Origin: an uncultured Bacteroidales bacterium
Lineage (GTDB): Bacteria; Bacteroidota; Bacteroidia; Bacteroidales; Barnesiellaceae
NCBI GenBank assembly: GCA_949298955.1
Contig: CASFYQ010000019.1
Location: 1-39,123 of the forward strand
Direction of reading: 5' to 3'
Length of the DNA stretch: 39,123 nucleotides
Position numbers and translations under genes: made by a program
The notes under the pieces: model-generated
Databases searched by the model: none
What the model was told of the DNA's origin: nothing
What the model saw: only the letters and a program-made list of their open reading frames with translations
Part shown: positions 9,190 to 17,567 of the stretch, piece after piece
How positions within the stretch are numbered: the stretch's first letter is position 1
Layout: each line of letters begins with the position of its first letter

Positions 9190-9465
9190 ATGTACTTAGA
9201 TTCTGAGAAAAAGAAGGAGATCTTTGGGAAATACGGAAAGTCCAATACTGATACTGGCTCACCCGAAGCGCAGATTGCATTATTTTCCTACCGTATAACC
9301 CATTTGACTGAGCACCTCAAGTCAAATCACAAAGATCATAGCACCGAACGAGCCCTTAAAATGTTGGTAGGTAAACGTCGCCGTTTGCTCGACTACCTCA
9401 TCAAGGTCGACATCAACCGCTACCGTGCCATCATTGCTCAAAAAGAGCTGGGTATCAGAAAGTAA
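9190..9465 (+). CDS. rpsO: 30S ribosomal protein S15
   Basis: Primary 16S rRNA-binding protein of the small subunit platform, also forming bridge B4 with the 50S subunit. At 91 residues it is close to the usual 89. Conserved S15 features include DTGSPEAQIA, the helix containing ITHLTEHLKSNHKDH, and the basic KRRRLLDYL segment. It is transcribed alone, from a well-formed promoter at 9121-9152 to a hairpin terminator at 9486-9525. Confidence 0.98.
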   Translation: MYLDSEKKKEIFGKYGKSNTDTGSPEAQIALFSYRITHLTEHLKSNHKDHSTERALKMLVGKRRRLLDYLIKVDINRYRAIIAQKELGIRK

Positions 9466-9485
9466 TTGGCCGCACACGGCTACAC

Positions 9486-9525
9486 AAAAAGAGCGATTCG
9501 AAATTTCGGACCGCTCTTTTTCCTT
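9486..9525 (+). terminator. Rho-independent terminator of rpsO
   Basis: AAAAAGAGCG at 9486-9495 pairs perfectly with CGCTCTTTTT at 9512-9521, followed by a pyrimidine-rich TCCTTTCC. It lies 20 bases after the rpsO stop. Confidence 0.85.
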
Positions 9526-9792
9526 TCCTACCCATGCCCCAAAAGATAATTATATCAAAAGCAAAGCAGACTCCCCCGTGTTTTCTGCAAGAAAATATAG
9601 AGGGGGGGGGAGCCATGGGCGAAGAGGGTTAAAAATTTCGGAGATAAAAGATTCCCCCCTCCGCGTCACTGCGTGCCACCCCCTTATATGGCTTGCACCA
9701 TATAGAGAAAGGGAGACTTGTTCTACTCCCACACGCTTGTTTACGCCCAATATTGACTTACAATCGGTATCCCGCAGATTTTCTATTATTCC
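9526..9792. other. Gene-free stretch after rpsO
   Basis: No gene is supported here. It contains a run of nine G at 9602-9610 and a short hairpin, TATATGG (9685-9691) pairing with CCATATA (9698-9704), flanked by C-rich and G-rich runs. The hairpin may help end transcription of the minus-strand lipoprotein gene at 9793, but there is no clean T run. Confidence 0.45.
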
Positions 9793-10392
9793 CTATTCGT
9801 CATACCGCACCATTTCATAGCCGTAGTCGGGCGAGTTATAACCGACACTATAAAGTATCAACGTAGTAGCATAATCTTCGTCCTTTCCATAGGCCCACAG
9901 ATTGGCTTGATAGCGGAACATCTCGCCACTACCATCGACATCGACCCACTCTTTGTAGGCTTCGTGATAAGTTCCTGCATCATCGGTATCAAAACCGAAT
10001 ACAAACCCGACAAACCCTTCGCCATCGAGGTGGCACGGACAGGTATAATCGGTAATTCTTTTTGAGGGTAAAGCAGCACCATTGAGACCTTGGCGATTCA
10101 AAACTACCTCTTGCGAGAAATGGAAATGCGCCTCGCCATTGGAAAACTCAATCCATTCGAGTGAAACCGGGATAATTCCGTCGTCATTGACATAGGCCAT
10201 TTCGCCGGCGGGATTCTCGACATAACCGGCCTTTACCACTCGCCATTTCCCGGCCAATGCCACATCATAATTGTTTTGGATAGGCTCGTCTTCACCGCCG
10301 AAAAGCTCGTCTACCAACTCACCGCACGACGAGAAAGAGAGCAACACGCTCAAACACAACAGTGTGCTCATCAGTTTCTTTAAATGTTTCAT
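9793..10392 (-). CDS. Putative lipoprotein of unknown function
   Basis: A 199-residue protein starting MKHLKKLM, then a hydrophobic stretch and the lipobox-like SFSSC with Cys23, giving a lipidated mature N-terminus. Acidic residues (GELVDELFGGEDEP) follow the cysteine; in Bacteroidota such acidic stretches can act as a surface-export signal. The ATG at 10392 is preferred over the in-frame ATG at 10422 because it gives a normal signal peptide. The mature part is rich in aromatic and acidic residues, ending with a YGYEMVRY-like segment, and looks like a small beta-rich domain of the lipocalin type, but no family could be assigned. It is probably transcribed alone from a TATCTTTG element at 10461-10468. 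Confidence 0.8.
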   Translation of the reverse strand: MKHLKKLMSTLLCLSVLLSFSSCGELVDELFGGEDEPIQNNYDVALAGKWRVVKAGYVENPAGEMAYVNDDGIIPVSLEWIEFSNGEAHFHFSQEVVLNRQGLNGAALPSKRITDYTCPCHLDGEGFVGFVFGFDTDDAGTYHEAYKEWVDVDGSGEMFRYQANLWAYGKDEDYATTLILYSVGYNSPDYGYEMVRYDE

Positions 10393-10460
10393 TGTCATTA
10401 TAAAACTATCAATATTACTCATCTCAGTCTTATACTTGCGGGCACTCTGTCCCGAGATTC

Positions 10461-10468
10461 CAAAGATA
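10461..10468 (-). promoter_or_regulatory. -7 promoter element of the lipoprotein gene
   Basis: The minus strand reads TATCTTTG, matching TAnnTTTG, 68 bases upstream of the chosen ATG. The -33 box is not evident. Confidence 0.55.
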
Positions 10469-10566
10469 CCACATTTTTACCGACGATAGACCGATAGCCC
10501 GAAATTTTTCGTTCCACGAGCATTCGTCCGCTACAACCCACACGACACGGCGGTCTGTATGCAACA

Positions 10567-10599
10567 GGGCCGCGGCTGCACTTTTGGCAACCACGGCCC
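10567..10599 (-). terminator. Hairpin terminator after the nucleoside phosphorylase gene
   Basis: 10567-10579 pairs with 10587-10599 over 13 positions, with two G-U pairs in the minus-strand RNA, around a 7-base loop. It starts about 30 bases after the stop at 10630. There is no long T run, only TGTTGC. Confidence 0.6.
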
Positions 10600-10629
10600 C
10601 GGGCTATTCCGTTCGTTTCGGCAAGAGCT

Positions 10630-11499
10630 TTATATACGGTCCAATACGGTTTGGATAAGATCCGAAACGGCCGTCTTGTAATTCGGGTTGGCATGATGGG
10701 CCACCCGATTGGCAATGATGCTGCACACCGTCATGGCCTTGTGCCCCATCATCTTGGACAAGCCGGCCAAAGCCGAGCTTTCCATCTCGTAGTTGGTCAC
10801 CACATGAGAGCCATACTTGAAAGCCTCGATTTTCTTGTTCAACGCAGGGTCGGCAAGCGGCAAACGCAGTTCACGCCCCTGCGGACCGTAGAAGCCGTTG
10901 GCCGATATGGTCACGCCTCGCACCATATCGTCACCACCGATGCGGGCCACGAGTTCGGGGTCGGCATCGACCACATAGGGAGCTGCCCACAAGGGATTCC
11001 ACTGCACCGCCTCGCAAAAGGCTTTTTCGAAATCGAGATCGCACACCTCGTTGCGACCTGCATAGAAATTGAGCACTCCGTCAAAACCAATAGATTTCTC
11101 GGAAACGACCGGTGTCCCTATGGGCACATGGGGCTGCAAACCGCCCGATGTACCTATCCGCACAAGGGTCAACTGGCGAAAGCGGGGTTTTTCATACCGG
11201 GTGACAAAATCGATGTTGGCCAAGGCATCGAGTTCGTTGACCACAATATCGATATTGTCGGTACCGATACCGTGCGAAAGACACATAATCGGCTTTCCCT
11301 TGTAAGTACCGCCTATGGTGTGGAACTCCCGGCTCGAAACCTCGAAATCGCGGGTATCGAAAAACGAGGCGACCAAATCGACACGGCCGGGGTCGCCAAC
11401 CAAGATTACCTTATCTCTCAACTGTTCGGGGAGCAAATGCAAATGGAACACACTGCCATCGGCATTGATAATAAATTCTGACTCGGGGAAATATTTCAT
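10630..11499 (-). CDS. udp: Nucleoside phosphorylase, probably uridine phosphorylase
   Basis: Member of the PNP/UDP phosphorylase superfamily, splitting nucleosides with phosphate to give a base and ribose-1-phosphate in salvage. Visible motifs are VGDPGRVD near the N-terminus (phosphate binding), RIGTSGGLQPHVPIGT in the middle, and NYEMESSAL, where the Met-Glu pair contacts the ribose. The 289 residues are somewhat longer than E. coli Udp (253) but usual for the Bacteroidota form. Uridine specificity is inferred from overall resemblance; a purine enzyme is less likely. The gene appears monocistronic, with a 13-base-pair hairpin downstream and another hairpin just upstream of its start. Confidence 0.85.
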   Translation of the reverse strand: MKYFPESEFIINADGSVFHLHLLPEQLRDKVILVGDPGRVDLVASFFDTRDFEVSSREFHTIGGTYKGKPIMCLSHGIGTDNIDIVVNELDALANIDFVTRYEKPRFRQLTLVRIGTSGGLQPHVPIGTPVVSEKSIGFDGVLNFYAGRNEVCDLDFEKAFCEAVQWNPLWAAPYVVDADPELVARIGGDDMVRGVTISANGFYGPQGRELRLPLADPALNKKIEAFKYGSHVVTNYEMESSALAGLSKMMGHKAMTVCSIIANRVAHHANPNYKTAVSDLIQTVLDRI

Positions 11500-11515
11500 A
11501 AGGCTTTAAATTTTA

Positions 11516-11544
11516 CCACGCCGCCCTGAAACGGGACGGCGTGG
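11516..11544 (-). terminator. GC-rich hairpin between the GH57 gene and udp
   Basis: CCACGCCG (11516-11523) pairs with CGGCGTGG (11537-11544), extended inward by CCC/GGG with one bulged A. On the minus strand it is 118 bases after the GH57 stop and 17 bases before the udp start. It is followed by TAAAATTT rather than a T run. It could end the glycogen operon or form a leader structure for udp. Confidence 0.45.
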
Positions 11545-11661
11545 CACGAATATACAGATTGTAAACGAATAGGCGAAATGTTTCGTCTCATTTTTTGTCG
11601 GGGAACCGGCACCGATTGTAAAACGGCACACTCATAGGTTTACTCGACAAGACTGCAACGA

Positions 11662-13035
11662 TTACGCTTTTTTCTCGGCAACTTTTTTGGAAGCCTCGGC
11701 CTTGTCCTCTTTCTTTTTCTTAGCTTCGGCGCGCTTGGAGTGATGTTCGGTTCGAGCCGATTTCAACTCTTTCTGCAACATCTCGATTTCGGAGGATTGA
11801 TTTTTGATGGTTGTCAACAACGCATTCAGCTCCTCGTTTTCAATCGATTCGGGATATTGAGCCTCAACCCGTACGATAAAGTCGCTCAGCACATTCATGT
11901 AATTGGTGAATGCTTCGTAGGGACTGTCATAGGGGCTGTAATGGCTATGCACGGCGCCGTCGGAGAGGTACTTGGTACACATATAATAGAAATGGTCGCT
12001 GGCTTGCAGATAGTTCCAGTCCTGTTTCAAACGACGGTCGTCACACAGGCGTACCCGCTCGGCTACCGAATATAGTTTGTGGAAAGCCTCGTTTTGCAGC
12101 GTATTTCCCAACCATGCACTGGTATCGCGAGCCTCGTCGGCCCAAGACATGGGATAAGGCACCGACAGTGCATCGACCGGTTTGAGCTTGCTGATGGCCT
12201 CGGCAGGCGTGCAGAAACCAATGCCCTCCTGTTCGGCAAAACGCGGCAAGGCTTTCATAAACTCGAAGATGCCCGATTCGCGAGGTTGCAACTCGCCCAA
12301 GGTCTCGTAGTTCATAAAGAGGTTTACAATAGGTTCCTCTTCGGGCGTATTCTTTATCCACGAAATAAACTTATCGGCCGTGAGGGGATAGTCGCTCCAC
12401 TCATAGTTGGAGAAGCGGAACGAAATATCATCGCTCATCTTGTAGTTTTTCAAGAGCATTTTCAGCTTGGGAGCAGCCGCCGAACAGTACAGATAGTTGG
12501 GACTCTTCCAACCCAAGATGTGCTTGGCACCCTCGGTGATAACCCCTTTAAAGCCCATCGAGGCAATCATGGTAGCAATCTCGTCGGAGAAAATCAACTC
12601 GGTATTGCGGAACACCTTGGGCTTCACTCCGAAGAGTTGCTCGATTTTCTCGTCGTGTTGTTTCACTTGGAGTTTAAATTCCTCGGGGTCGGCCAGCGAA
12701 GCGAGCGAATGAGCATAGGTTTCGGAGAGGAACTCCACACAGTCGGTCTTCACCAGCTCTTTCATGCTGTCGATAAACTCGGGCACATAAAGCTCGAGCT
12801 GCTCGAGAGCAACACCCGATATGGAGAAGGCTACCTTAAACTTGCCGTTGGCGTTTTTAATCATCTCGAGCAACGTTTCATTGGCCGGCAAATAAGACCG
12901 TTGAGCGATGCGGGTGATGATATCGTCATTGGCAAAGTCGTCGTAGTAGTAGTGATCATTGCCGATATCAAAGAAACGATAGCGTTTCAAGCGAAACGGT
13001 TGATGAATTTGGAAATAGAAACAAATTGTTTTCAT
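11662..13035 (-). CDS. GH57-family alpha-amylase-like protein
   Basis: Last gene of the glycogen operon; 457 residues. The N-terminal HQP (11-13) opens the GH57 barrel, and RNTELIF contains the expected nucleophile Glu146. The fourth conserved region reads MNYETLGEL at 241-249. Homologues usually carry Asp in DYETFGE, the proposed acid/base, and here it is Asn242 (codon AAC). The family acts on alpha-1,4-glucans in the cytoplasm, but GH57-like proteins lacking catalytic residues have been described, so this copy may be inactive or have a binding or regulatory role. The C-terminal 60 residues are a lysine/alanine/glutamate-rich coiled-coil tail. No signal peptide is seen. It starts 19 bases after the GT4 stop. 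Confidence 0.9.
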   Translation of the reverse strand: MKTICFYFQIHQPFRLKRYRFFDIGNDHYYYDDFANDDIITRIAQRSYLPANETLLEMIKNANGKFKVAFSISGVALEQLELYVPEFIDSMKELVKTDCVEFLSETYAHSLASLADPEEFKLQVKQHDEKIEQLFGVKPKVFRNTELIFSDEIATMIASMGFKGVITEGAKHILGWKSPNYLYCSAAAPKLKMLLKNYKMSDDISFRFSNYEWSDYPLTADKFISWIKNTPEEEPIVNLFMNYETLGELQPRESGIFEFMKALPRFAEQEGIGFCTPAEAISKLKPVDALSVPYPMSWADEARDTSAWLGNTLQNEAFHKLYSVAERVRLCDDRRLKQDWNYLQASDHFYYMCTKYLSDGAVHSHYSPYDSPYEAFTNYMNVLSDFIVRVEAQYPESIENEELNALLTTIKNQSSEIEMLQKELKSARTEHHSKRAEAKKKKEDKAEASKKVAEKKA

Positions 13036-13054
13036 ATAAGGTTGTGTTTTTTCA

Positions 13055-14323
13055 TTAATTATTATTGCGCATCACATTATGGTAAATGTCGATAACCTTT
13101 TGTCCGGCATATTTCCATTTTATCTCGTTCACTTCCCGCTCACCCTCTTCGCGCAACTGTTTGTAAATGGCGGGATAGGTAATTATCGAATAGATGGCAT
13201 CGGCCATGGCATCGATGTCCCAATAGTCGGTTTTAATTACATTGGTCAGAATCTCGGCACACCCCGATTGCTTCGAGATAATCGAGGGCACGCCCACCTG
13301 CATGGCTTCGAGCGGCGAAATACCGAAAGGTTCGGATACCGAAGGCATCACATACACGTCGCTCGCTTTCAACATCTCATACACCTGACGCCCCCGCAAG
13401 AAGCCGGTAAAGTGGAAACGGTCGGAGATGTTGCGCTCGGCCGAGAGCTTGATCATCTTGTTCATCATATCACCGCTGCCAGCCATCACGAACCGCACAT
13501 GGTTAGTCTTGCGCAACACCCGTGCAGCAGCTTCCACAAAGTATTCGGGACCTTTCTGCATGGTGATGCGGCCCAGAAAGGTAACCACCTTCTCCTTGGG
13601 ATTGTGCGGCATCTCGATGGCCTTGATTTCGTCGCTCAACGGTTCTACGGCGTTGTGCACCGTAGTCACCTTGGCCGGGTCGATGTGGTATTTCTCGATA
13701 ACGGTCTGGCGCGTGAGGTTGCTCACCGTGATGATGTGGTCGGCATGCAACATACCGTCGCGCTCGATGTTGTAGACCGTAGGATTGACATTACCCCGGC
13801 TGCGGTCGAAATCGGTCGCATGCACATGGATTACCAGCGGCTTGCCGCTCACCTGCTTGGCATGGATACCGGCAGGATAGGTGAGCCAATCGTGCGAGTG
13901 AATGACATCGAACTGCTCGGTGCGGGCAATCACACCGGCTACGATAGAATAGTTATTAATCTCTTCCATAAGGTTGTCGGGATAGCGTCCCGAAAACTCG
14001 ATACAACCCAAATCATTGGTTTTCAAATAATTGAAATCTGCATAGATATGACTGCGCAGATCGAAATACTCTTGTGGATTCATGCAGTAGCCATATCGCT
14101 GCTGTACATAATCCCAACTTACGTCTCGCCAGGCAACAGGGGTATTGGCAGCCCCGATTATATGAGCAAAAGTTTTATCTTCGTCTCCATAGGGTTTGGG
14201 TATGACAAAGGTGATTTCGATGTCGCCACACTCTGCCATGCCTTTGGTCAAACCGTAACTGGCCGTGCCCAAGCCTCCCAGGATATGAGGGGGAAATTCC
14301 CAACCAAACATTAGCGCTTTCAT
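13055..14323 (-). CDS. GT4 glycosyltransferase, glycogen synthase-like
   Basis: GT-B fold glycosyltransferase of 422 residues. The N-terminus MFGWEFPPHILGGLGTA carries the glycine-rich acceptor-side loop, HSHDWLTYPAG follows in the first domain, and the second domain has LGRITMQKGPEYF and the nucleotide-sugar motif EPFGISPLEAMQVG. It is embedded between a debranching enzyme gene (18-base gap) and a GH57 gene (19-base gap), so it most likely elongates glycogen or a related alpha-glucan from an NDP-glucose donor. In Bacteroidales this GT4 takes the place of a classical GlgA in the cluster (family knowledge, not tested here). Confidence 0.9.
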   Translation of the reverse strand: MKALMFGWEFPPHILGGLGTASYGLTKGMAECGDIEITFVIPKPYGDEDKTFAHIIGAANTPVAWRDVSWDYVQQRYGYCMNPQEYFDLRSHIYADFNYLKTNDLGCIEFSGRYPDNLMEEINNYSIVAGVIARTEQFDVIHSHDWLTYPAGIHAKQVSGKPLVIHVHATDFDRSRGNVNPTVYNIERDGMLHADHIITVSNLTRQTVIEKYHIDPAKVTTVHNAVEPLSDEIKAIEMPHNPKEKVVTFLGRITMQKGPEYFVEAAARVLRKTNHVRFVMAGSGDMMNKMIKLSAERNISDRFHFTGFLRGRQVYEMLKASDVYVMPSVSEPFGISPLEAMQVGVPSIISKQSGCAEILTNVIKTDYWDIDAMADAIYSIITYPAIYKQLREEGEREVNEIKWKYAGQKVIDIYHNVMRNNN

Positions 14324-14341
14324 AGATATAGGAATTAGGCT

Positions 14342-16288
14342 TTACATATTAAACTTCTTCAATAAATTCAACACTCTCAATATCTCACCTACGTTGGCGG
14401 CATAACTGATTGCGCCACGGCCGGCAAACGGGGGATTTCCGTCGAACAGCTCGGAGATGGAACCAATACAGGTTTGCGACATTTCATCTTCAAACCCGAT
14501 GAGCATTCGTTCCAGGAACGACACCCCACTGAGGCCGAACACTTTGAGATAAGCATCGGCATAGGCTCCCATAAGCCACGGGCGTGCGGGACCTTGGTGG
14601 TAGGCATATTCCCGCTCGGTTTGCGACCCTACATAGGTGGGGTTGTAACCATAGCTCTTGGGGCTGAGCGTGCGTATGCCTTTGGGGGTGAGCAGCTCAC
14701 GGGTAACGACCTCGAGCGCGCGTTTGCGTTGGCGCTTGTCAAGCGGCGAATAGTCGAGCGACAAGGCAATGAGCATATTGGGACGCACACTCCAATCGGA
14801 CATCGATCCGTCGACATAGTCGATCAGATAACCGTAGTCGTTGAGGAAAGTGGCTACGAACGACTCGCCAGCTTTGTCGGCAATTTCATTCCACAGTTCC
14901 ACTTTCGAAGCCAGTTCTCCTTCTAAGGCAAAGAGGGAAACGGCAAATTTCAAGGCGTTGTACCACAAGGCATTGAACTCTACCAGATAACCGCTGCGCG
15001 GATTTACAGGACGCCCGTCGACAACAGCGTTCATCCACGAGATGACACGGTCTTTGCCGTTGGAGTAGAGCAACCCGTTGTCATGCAGGAACAAGTTGGG
15101 GTGTTTGCCCTTGACGATATAGTCGAGAATATCGCACACCAATCGGCCATATTTCTCTCGGCAGGCATCCATGCCTTTCTCCTTGGCATAATGGTAAATC
15201 GTCCAGATGGCCCACAAGGGAATATCGGGCAAATCGAGTTCGCTGATGTTTTCATCAAGCTCACCGGTAGTCATATAATGGCGCAGCGCTTTCTCCGACG
15301 AAGCCATCACGTCTTCAAACGTCTGGTCATCGCCGATAGCCAGCGTACAACCCGGCAGAGCTATAAACTGGTCGCGGGCTCGCACCCCGAACCACGGATA
15401 ACCGGCCAACAGATAATGATCCTTTTTCTGTTTGAAATAGAATTGCTGGGCCGAATTTTTCAAGCAGTTGTAGAAACTGGATCGGCACATATGGCGATTG
15501 GCCAGCTCCTCTTCATAGGTGCGGGCAAACGAACGAGGTTTTGCCTCGACTGTTCCGGCCGAGAAAATGATGCTTTCCCCCTTCTTGATAGGTATCTCGA
15601 AATAGCCGGGCACATAGAGATCTTCCTGATAGGGATACCCCCGCTCCTGATCCTTGATATATTCTATCCCCTTGTACCAATGGGGGTCGAATACAAACTT
15701 GGGAGCCTTGTTGAATTGCATATACAAGCGAGGATAGCCTTGGTACAGACAGCAGCTGATACCGTTGGCAACCTCCTCGTAACGCTGGTCGAGCACATAG
15801 TTCTCGACACACAAGTCGTTGGCGTTACGGAATGCAAGGAAAGGACGGAACTGCAAAACCGTCGGCGAGTGCGCATCGACGAGCGTATACTTAATCAATA
15901 TACGGTTCTCGTGCGAAATAAACACTTTCTCCTTGGTCATGATTACGCCCCCTACACGATACATCGTTTGAGGAACAGACTCGCAATTAAACTCTCGAAT
16001 GTACTTGTGCCCATTGGGGCTGAAACAGTCGCCTTTGTATTTGTGCAAACCCAGATTAAACGCCGCACCGTGCTGAATCACGGTTTCGTCCAACGACGAC
16101 AGCATCACATGGTTGTCCTTGTCCAGCTCGGGAATAGGAATCACCAACAATCCATGCTGCTTGCGGGTGTTGCAATCGACGATTGTCGTACAATGATAAG
16201 CACCCGATTTATTGGTACGCAGCATCTCTTTGGGCAGCGACCATTCGAGGTTTATCATCAGATTCTTGTCAAACTTCAGATAACTCAT
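14342..16288 (-). CDS. Glycogen debranching enzyme (amylo-alpha-1,6-glucosidase type)
   Basis: First gene of the three-gene glycogen operon; 648 residues. The N-terminal part (about 1-280; LEWLLP-like start, SGAYHCTTI, RKQHGLLVIP) is the GDE_N beta-sandwich, and the C-terminal part (about 290-640; GYPWFGVRARDQFIALPG, SGYLVEFNALWYNAL, GPARPWLMGAYADAY) is the alpha/alpha toroid of the GDE_C family. It should hydrolyse alpha-1,6 branch points of glycogen in the cytoplasm. Length matches the archaeal/bacterial type rather than the 1500-residue eukaryotic enzyme. Its 466-base upstream region carries several dyads but no standard TAnnTTTG promoter. Confidence 0.93.
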   Translation of the reverse strand: MSYLKFDKNLMINLEWSLPKEMLRTNKSGAYHCTTIVDCNTRKQHGLLVIPIPELDKDNHVMLSSLDETVIQHGAAFNLGLHKYKGDCFSPNGHKYIREFNCESVPQTMYRVGGVIMTKEKVFISHENRILIKYTLVDAHSPTVLQFRPFLAFRNANDLCVENYVLDQRYEEVANGISCCLYQGYPRLYMQFNKAPKFVFDPHWYKGIEYIKDQERGYPYQEDLYVPGYFEIPIKKGESIIFSAGTVEAKPRSFARTYEEELANRHMCRSSFYNCLKNSAQQFYFKQKKDHYLLAGYPWFGVRARDQFIALPGCTLAIGDDQTFEDVMASSEKALRHYMTTGELDENISELDLPDIPLWAIWTIYHYAKEKGMDACREKYGRLVCDILDYIVKGKHPNLFLHDNGLLYSNGKDRVISWMNAVVDGRPVNPRSGYLVEFNALWYNALKFAVSLFALEGELASKVELWNEIADKAGESFVATFLNDYGYLIDYVDGSMSDWSVRPNMLIALSLDYSPLDKRQRKRALEVVTRELLTPKGIRTLSPKSYGYNPTYVGSQTEREYAYHQGPARPWLMGAYADAYLKVFGLSGVSFLERMLIGFEDEMSQTCIGSISELFDGNPPFAGRGAISYAANVGEILRVLNLLKKFNM

Positions 16289-16383
16289 ATCTCTATTATA
16301 TTTCTCTTACTGTCTTTCTCTTCTATTCTTCGGTCTCTTTTTTCTATCGCAAATACGATTCTTGCTTGCACGAGGTCAAAGTT

Positions 16384-16414
16384 TTCGAGACAAACTTTTA
16401 ATATTTGTCTCGAA
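16384..16414. promoter_or_regulatory. Perfect 11-base inverted repeat, candidate operator
   Basis: TTCGAGACAAA (16384-16394) and its exact complement TTTGTCTCGAA (16404-16414) are separated by 9 bases, 96-126 bases upstream of the debranching enzyme start. It could be a protein-binding site or an RNA hairpin in the leader. Confidence 0.55.
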
Positions 16415-16462
16415 TTTAACATAAACCGAAATAAAATGCAAACATTTGGTTGGTGAAAAAGG

Positions 16463-16484
16463 TATGTTCTTAAACATATGTTTA
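16463..16484. promoter_or_regulatory. Dyad TATGTTCTTAAACATA and overlapping 14-base palindrome
   Basis: 16463-16478 reads TATGTTCTTAAACATA, differing at one base from the dyad at 30315-30330 upstream of the sugar transporter. Overlapping it, 16471-16484 is the perfect palindrome TAAACATATGTTTA. Candidate binding site for a shared regulator. Confidence 0.5.
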
Positions 16485-16525
16485 CAAACGGCAATATATC
16501 AGTATTTTAGAACAATTATAAAACA

Positions 16526-16553
16526 AAAAGTCCCGGCCGGAGACGGAACTTTT
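16526..16553. terminator. Terminator-like hairpin with A and T flanks
   Basis: AAAAGTCCCG (16526-16535) pairs with CGGAACTTTT (16544-16553) with one mismatch and an 8-base loop. The A/T flanks would allow action in either direction. Confidence 0.45.
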
Positions 16554-16676
16554 TCAATTTGTTAACCCGATTCTGCGATTTGTCGGCTCGCGCCGCACGC
16601 TCGACGGCGGGCTCCCGACAAGCACCTTGCGGCTGCAACGTCGCATCGACAACCCATATCAACCGCACTGCCCCCC

Positions 16677-16727
16677 GAAAAAACACAAAGCGAGGTGAAG
16701 ACTCCTGCCCGGGAGCTTCACCTCGCT
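16677..16727 (-). terminator. Rho-independent terminator of the MarC gene
   Basis: A perfect 12-base-pair stem (AGCGAGGTGAAG at 16689-16700 with 16716-16727) lies 28 bases after the stop and is followed on the minus strand by TTTGTGTTTTTT. Confidence 0.85.
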
Positions 16728-16754
16728 TCTAAATTCGGTATATACAATCGTGTA

Positions 16755-17348
16755 TCAGAACGATTCGAGAGCCACGGCAAGATTCTGCAAGAACATGCGT
16801 ACCGAAAGGGCCAGCAGAATGATACCGAAGAACTTGCGCAGCACATACACGCCGGTCTTGCCCAGCACACGCTCCAGTATGTGCACGTTGCGAATAACAA
16901 TATAAATGACTATGATATTGAGTACCAGTGCCGCCAGAATACTGCCCAGCCCATACAGAGCTCGCAACGAAAGCAACGTGGTGAACGACCCGGCCCCGGC
17001 AATGAGGGGAAATACGATAGGCACAATCGAAGCGGCTCCCTCGGGGCCATCGTTTCTGAAAATCTCAACACCCAGCAGCATCTCGATAGCCATCACGAAG
17101 ATAACCAGCGCGCCGGCAATGGCAAACGACGAGATGTCGACCTGGAACAATTCGAGAATCATGTTACCCATAAAGAGAAAGGCCAGGAAGGTAATCAGCG
17201 AATAGACGGCAGCTTTCCACGGCACAATATTGTGACCCTTCTGCTTCAAGTCGATGATGATGGGGGTAAGCCCCGTAATATCGATTACCGCAAACAAGAT
17301 AATAAACGCACTCAGGAAATCTTGAAATTTAAACGCCAGTATATCCAT
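16755..17348 (-). CDS. MarC-family integral membrane protein
   Basis: A 197-residue protein with about six hydrophobic segments, characteristic of the MarC/UPF0056 family. Recognisable features are the N-terminal FAVIDITGLTPIII, where an acidic residue sits in the first membrane helix, and PIVFPLIAGAGSFTTLL in the second half; the two halves look like an internal duplication. The family is placed in the inner membrane and its substrate is unknown; the early link to multiple antibiotic resistance in E. coli was not upheld. It is transcribed alone, between a TAACTTTG element at 17449-17456 and a clear terminator. Confidence 0.9.
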   Translation of the reverse strand: MDILAFKFQDFLSAFIILFAVIDITGLTPIIIDLKQKGHNIVPWKAAVYSLITFLAFLFMGNMILELFQVDISSFAIAGALVIFVMAIEMLLGVEIFRNDGPEGAASIVPIVFPLIAGAGSFTTLLSLRALYGLGSILAALVLNIIVIYIVIRNVHILERVLGKTGVYVLRKFFGIILLALSVRMFLQNLAVALESF

Positions 17349-17448
17349 ATTCCATTAGTTTAGGCATGCAACATAATCGGGGTTCAACGGCAAAACGGGC
17401 CATCACAGCCCTACCCGATTTATCGGAATACCGTTTTCACGTCCGGTG

Positions 17449-17456
17449 CAAAGTTA
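17449..17456 (-). promoter_or_regulatory. -7 promoter element of the MarC gene
   Basis: The minus strand reads TAACTTTG. A TTG lies 17 bases further upstream (17474-17476), slightly closer than the usual 19-20. Confidence 0.5.
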
Positions 17457-17537
17457 ATGAAAAAAAAAGAAATCAATACTTTCTAAACAAAGAAGATGTT
17501 TTAGCACTCCAAACGAAACATAGTAAAAAAAATTTGT

Positions 17538-17545
17538 TAGATTTG
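17538..17545 (+). promoter_or_regulatory. -7 promoter element of the Crp/Fnr gene
   Basis: TAGATTTG matches TAnnTTTG and lies 22 bases before the ATG at 17568. It supports a start at 17568 or 17577 rather than the TTG at 17556. No -33 box is evident. Confidence 0.5.
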
Positions 17546-17567
17546 AGAACTCTAATTGAGACAGTAT

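Larger units (their letters stand above)
16289..16676. promoter_or_regulatory. Upstream region of the glycogen operon with several dyads
   Basis: No gene is seen in this AT-rich stretch. It contains, moving away from the debranching gene, an 11-base inverted repeat (16384-16414), the TATGTTC-type dyad overlapping a 14-base palindrome (16463-16484), and a terminator-like hairpin (16526-16553). At 16577-16622 an imperfect GC-rich inverted repeat begins TGTCGG and ends CCGACA. No TAnnTTTG match was found on the minus strand, so the promoter may depend on an activator. Confidence 0.5.

Noticed and set aside
9602..9610. Run of nine G as a possible phase-variable tract
   Set aside because: It lies outside any gene and not within a promoter spacer, so no switching role is evident.
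15083..16456. 457-residue open frame antisense to the debranching enzyme
   Set aside because: Shadow frame; the minus strand carries the conserved enzyme.
16577..16622. GC-rich imperfect inverted repeat as an insertion-sequence remnant
   Set aside because: Only six outer bases pair well and no transposase fragment or target duplication is nearby.
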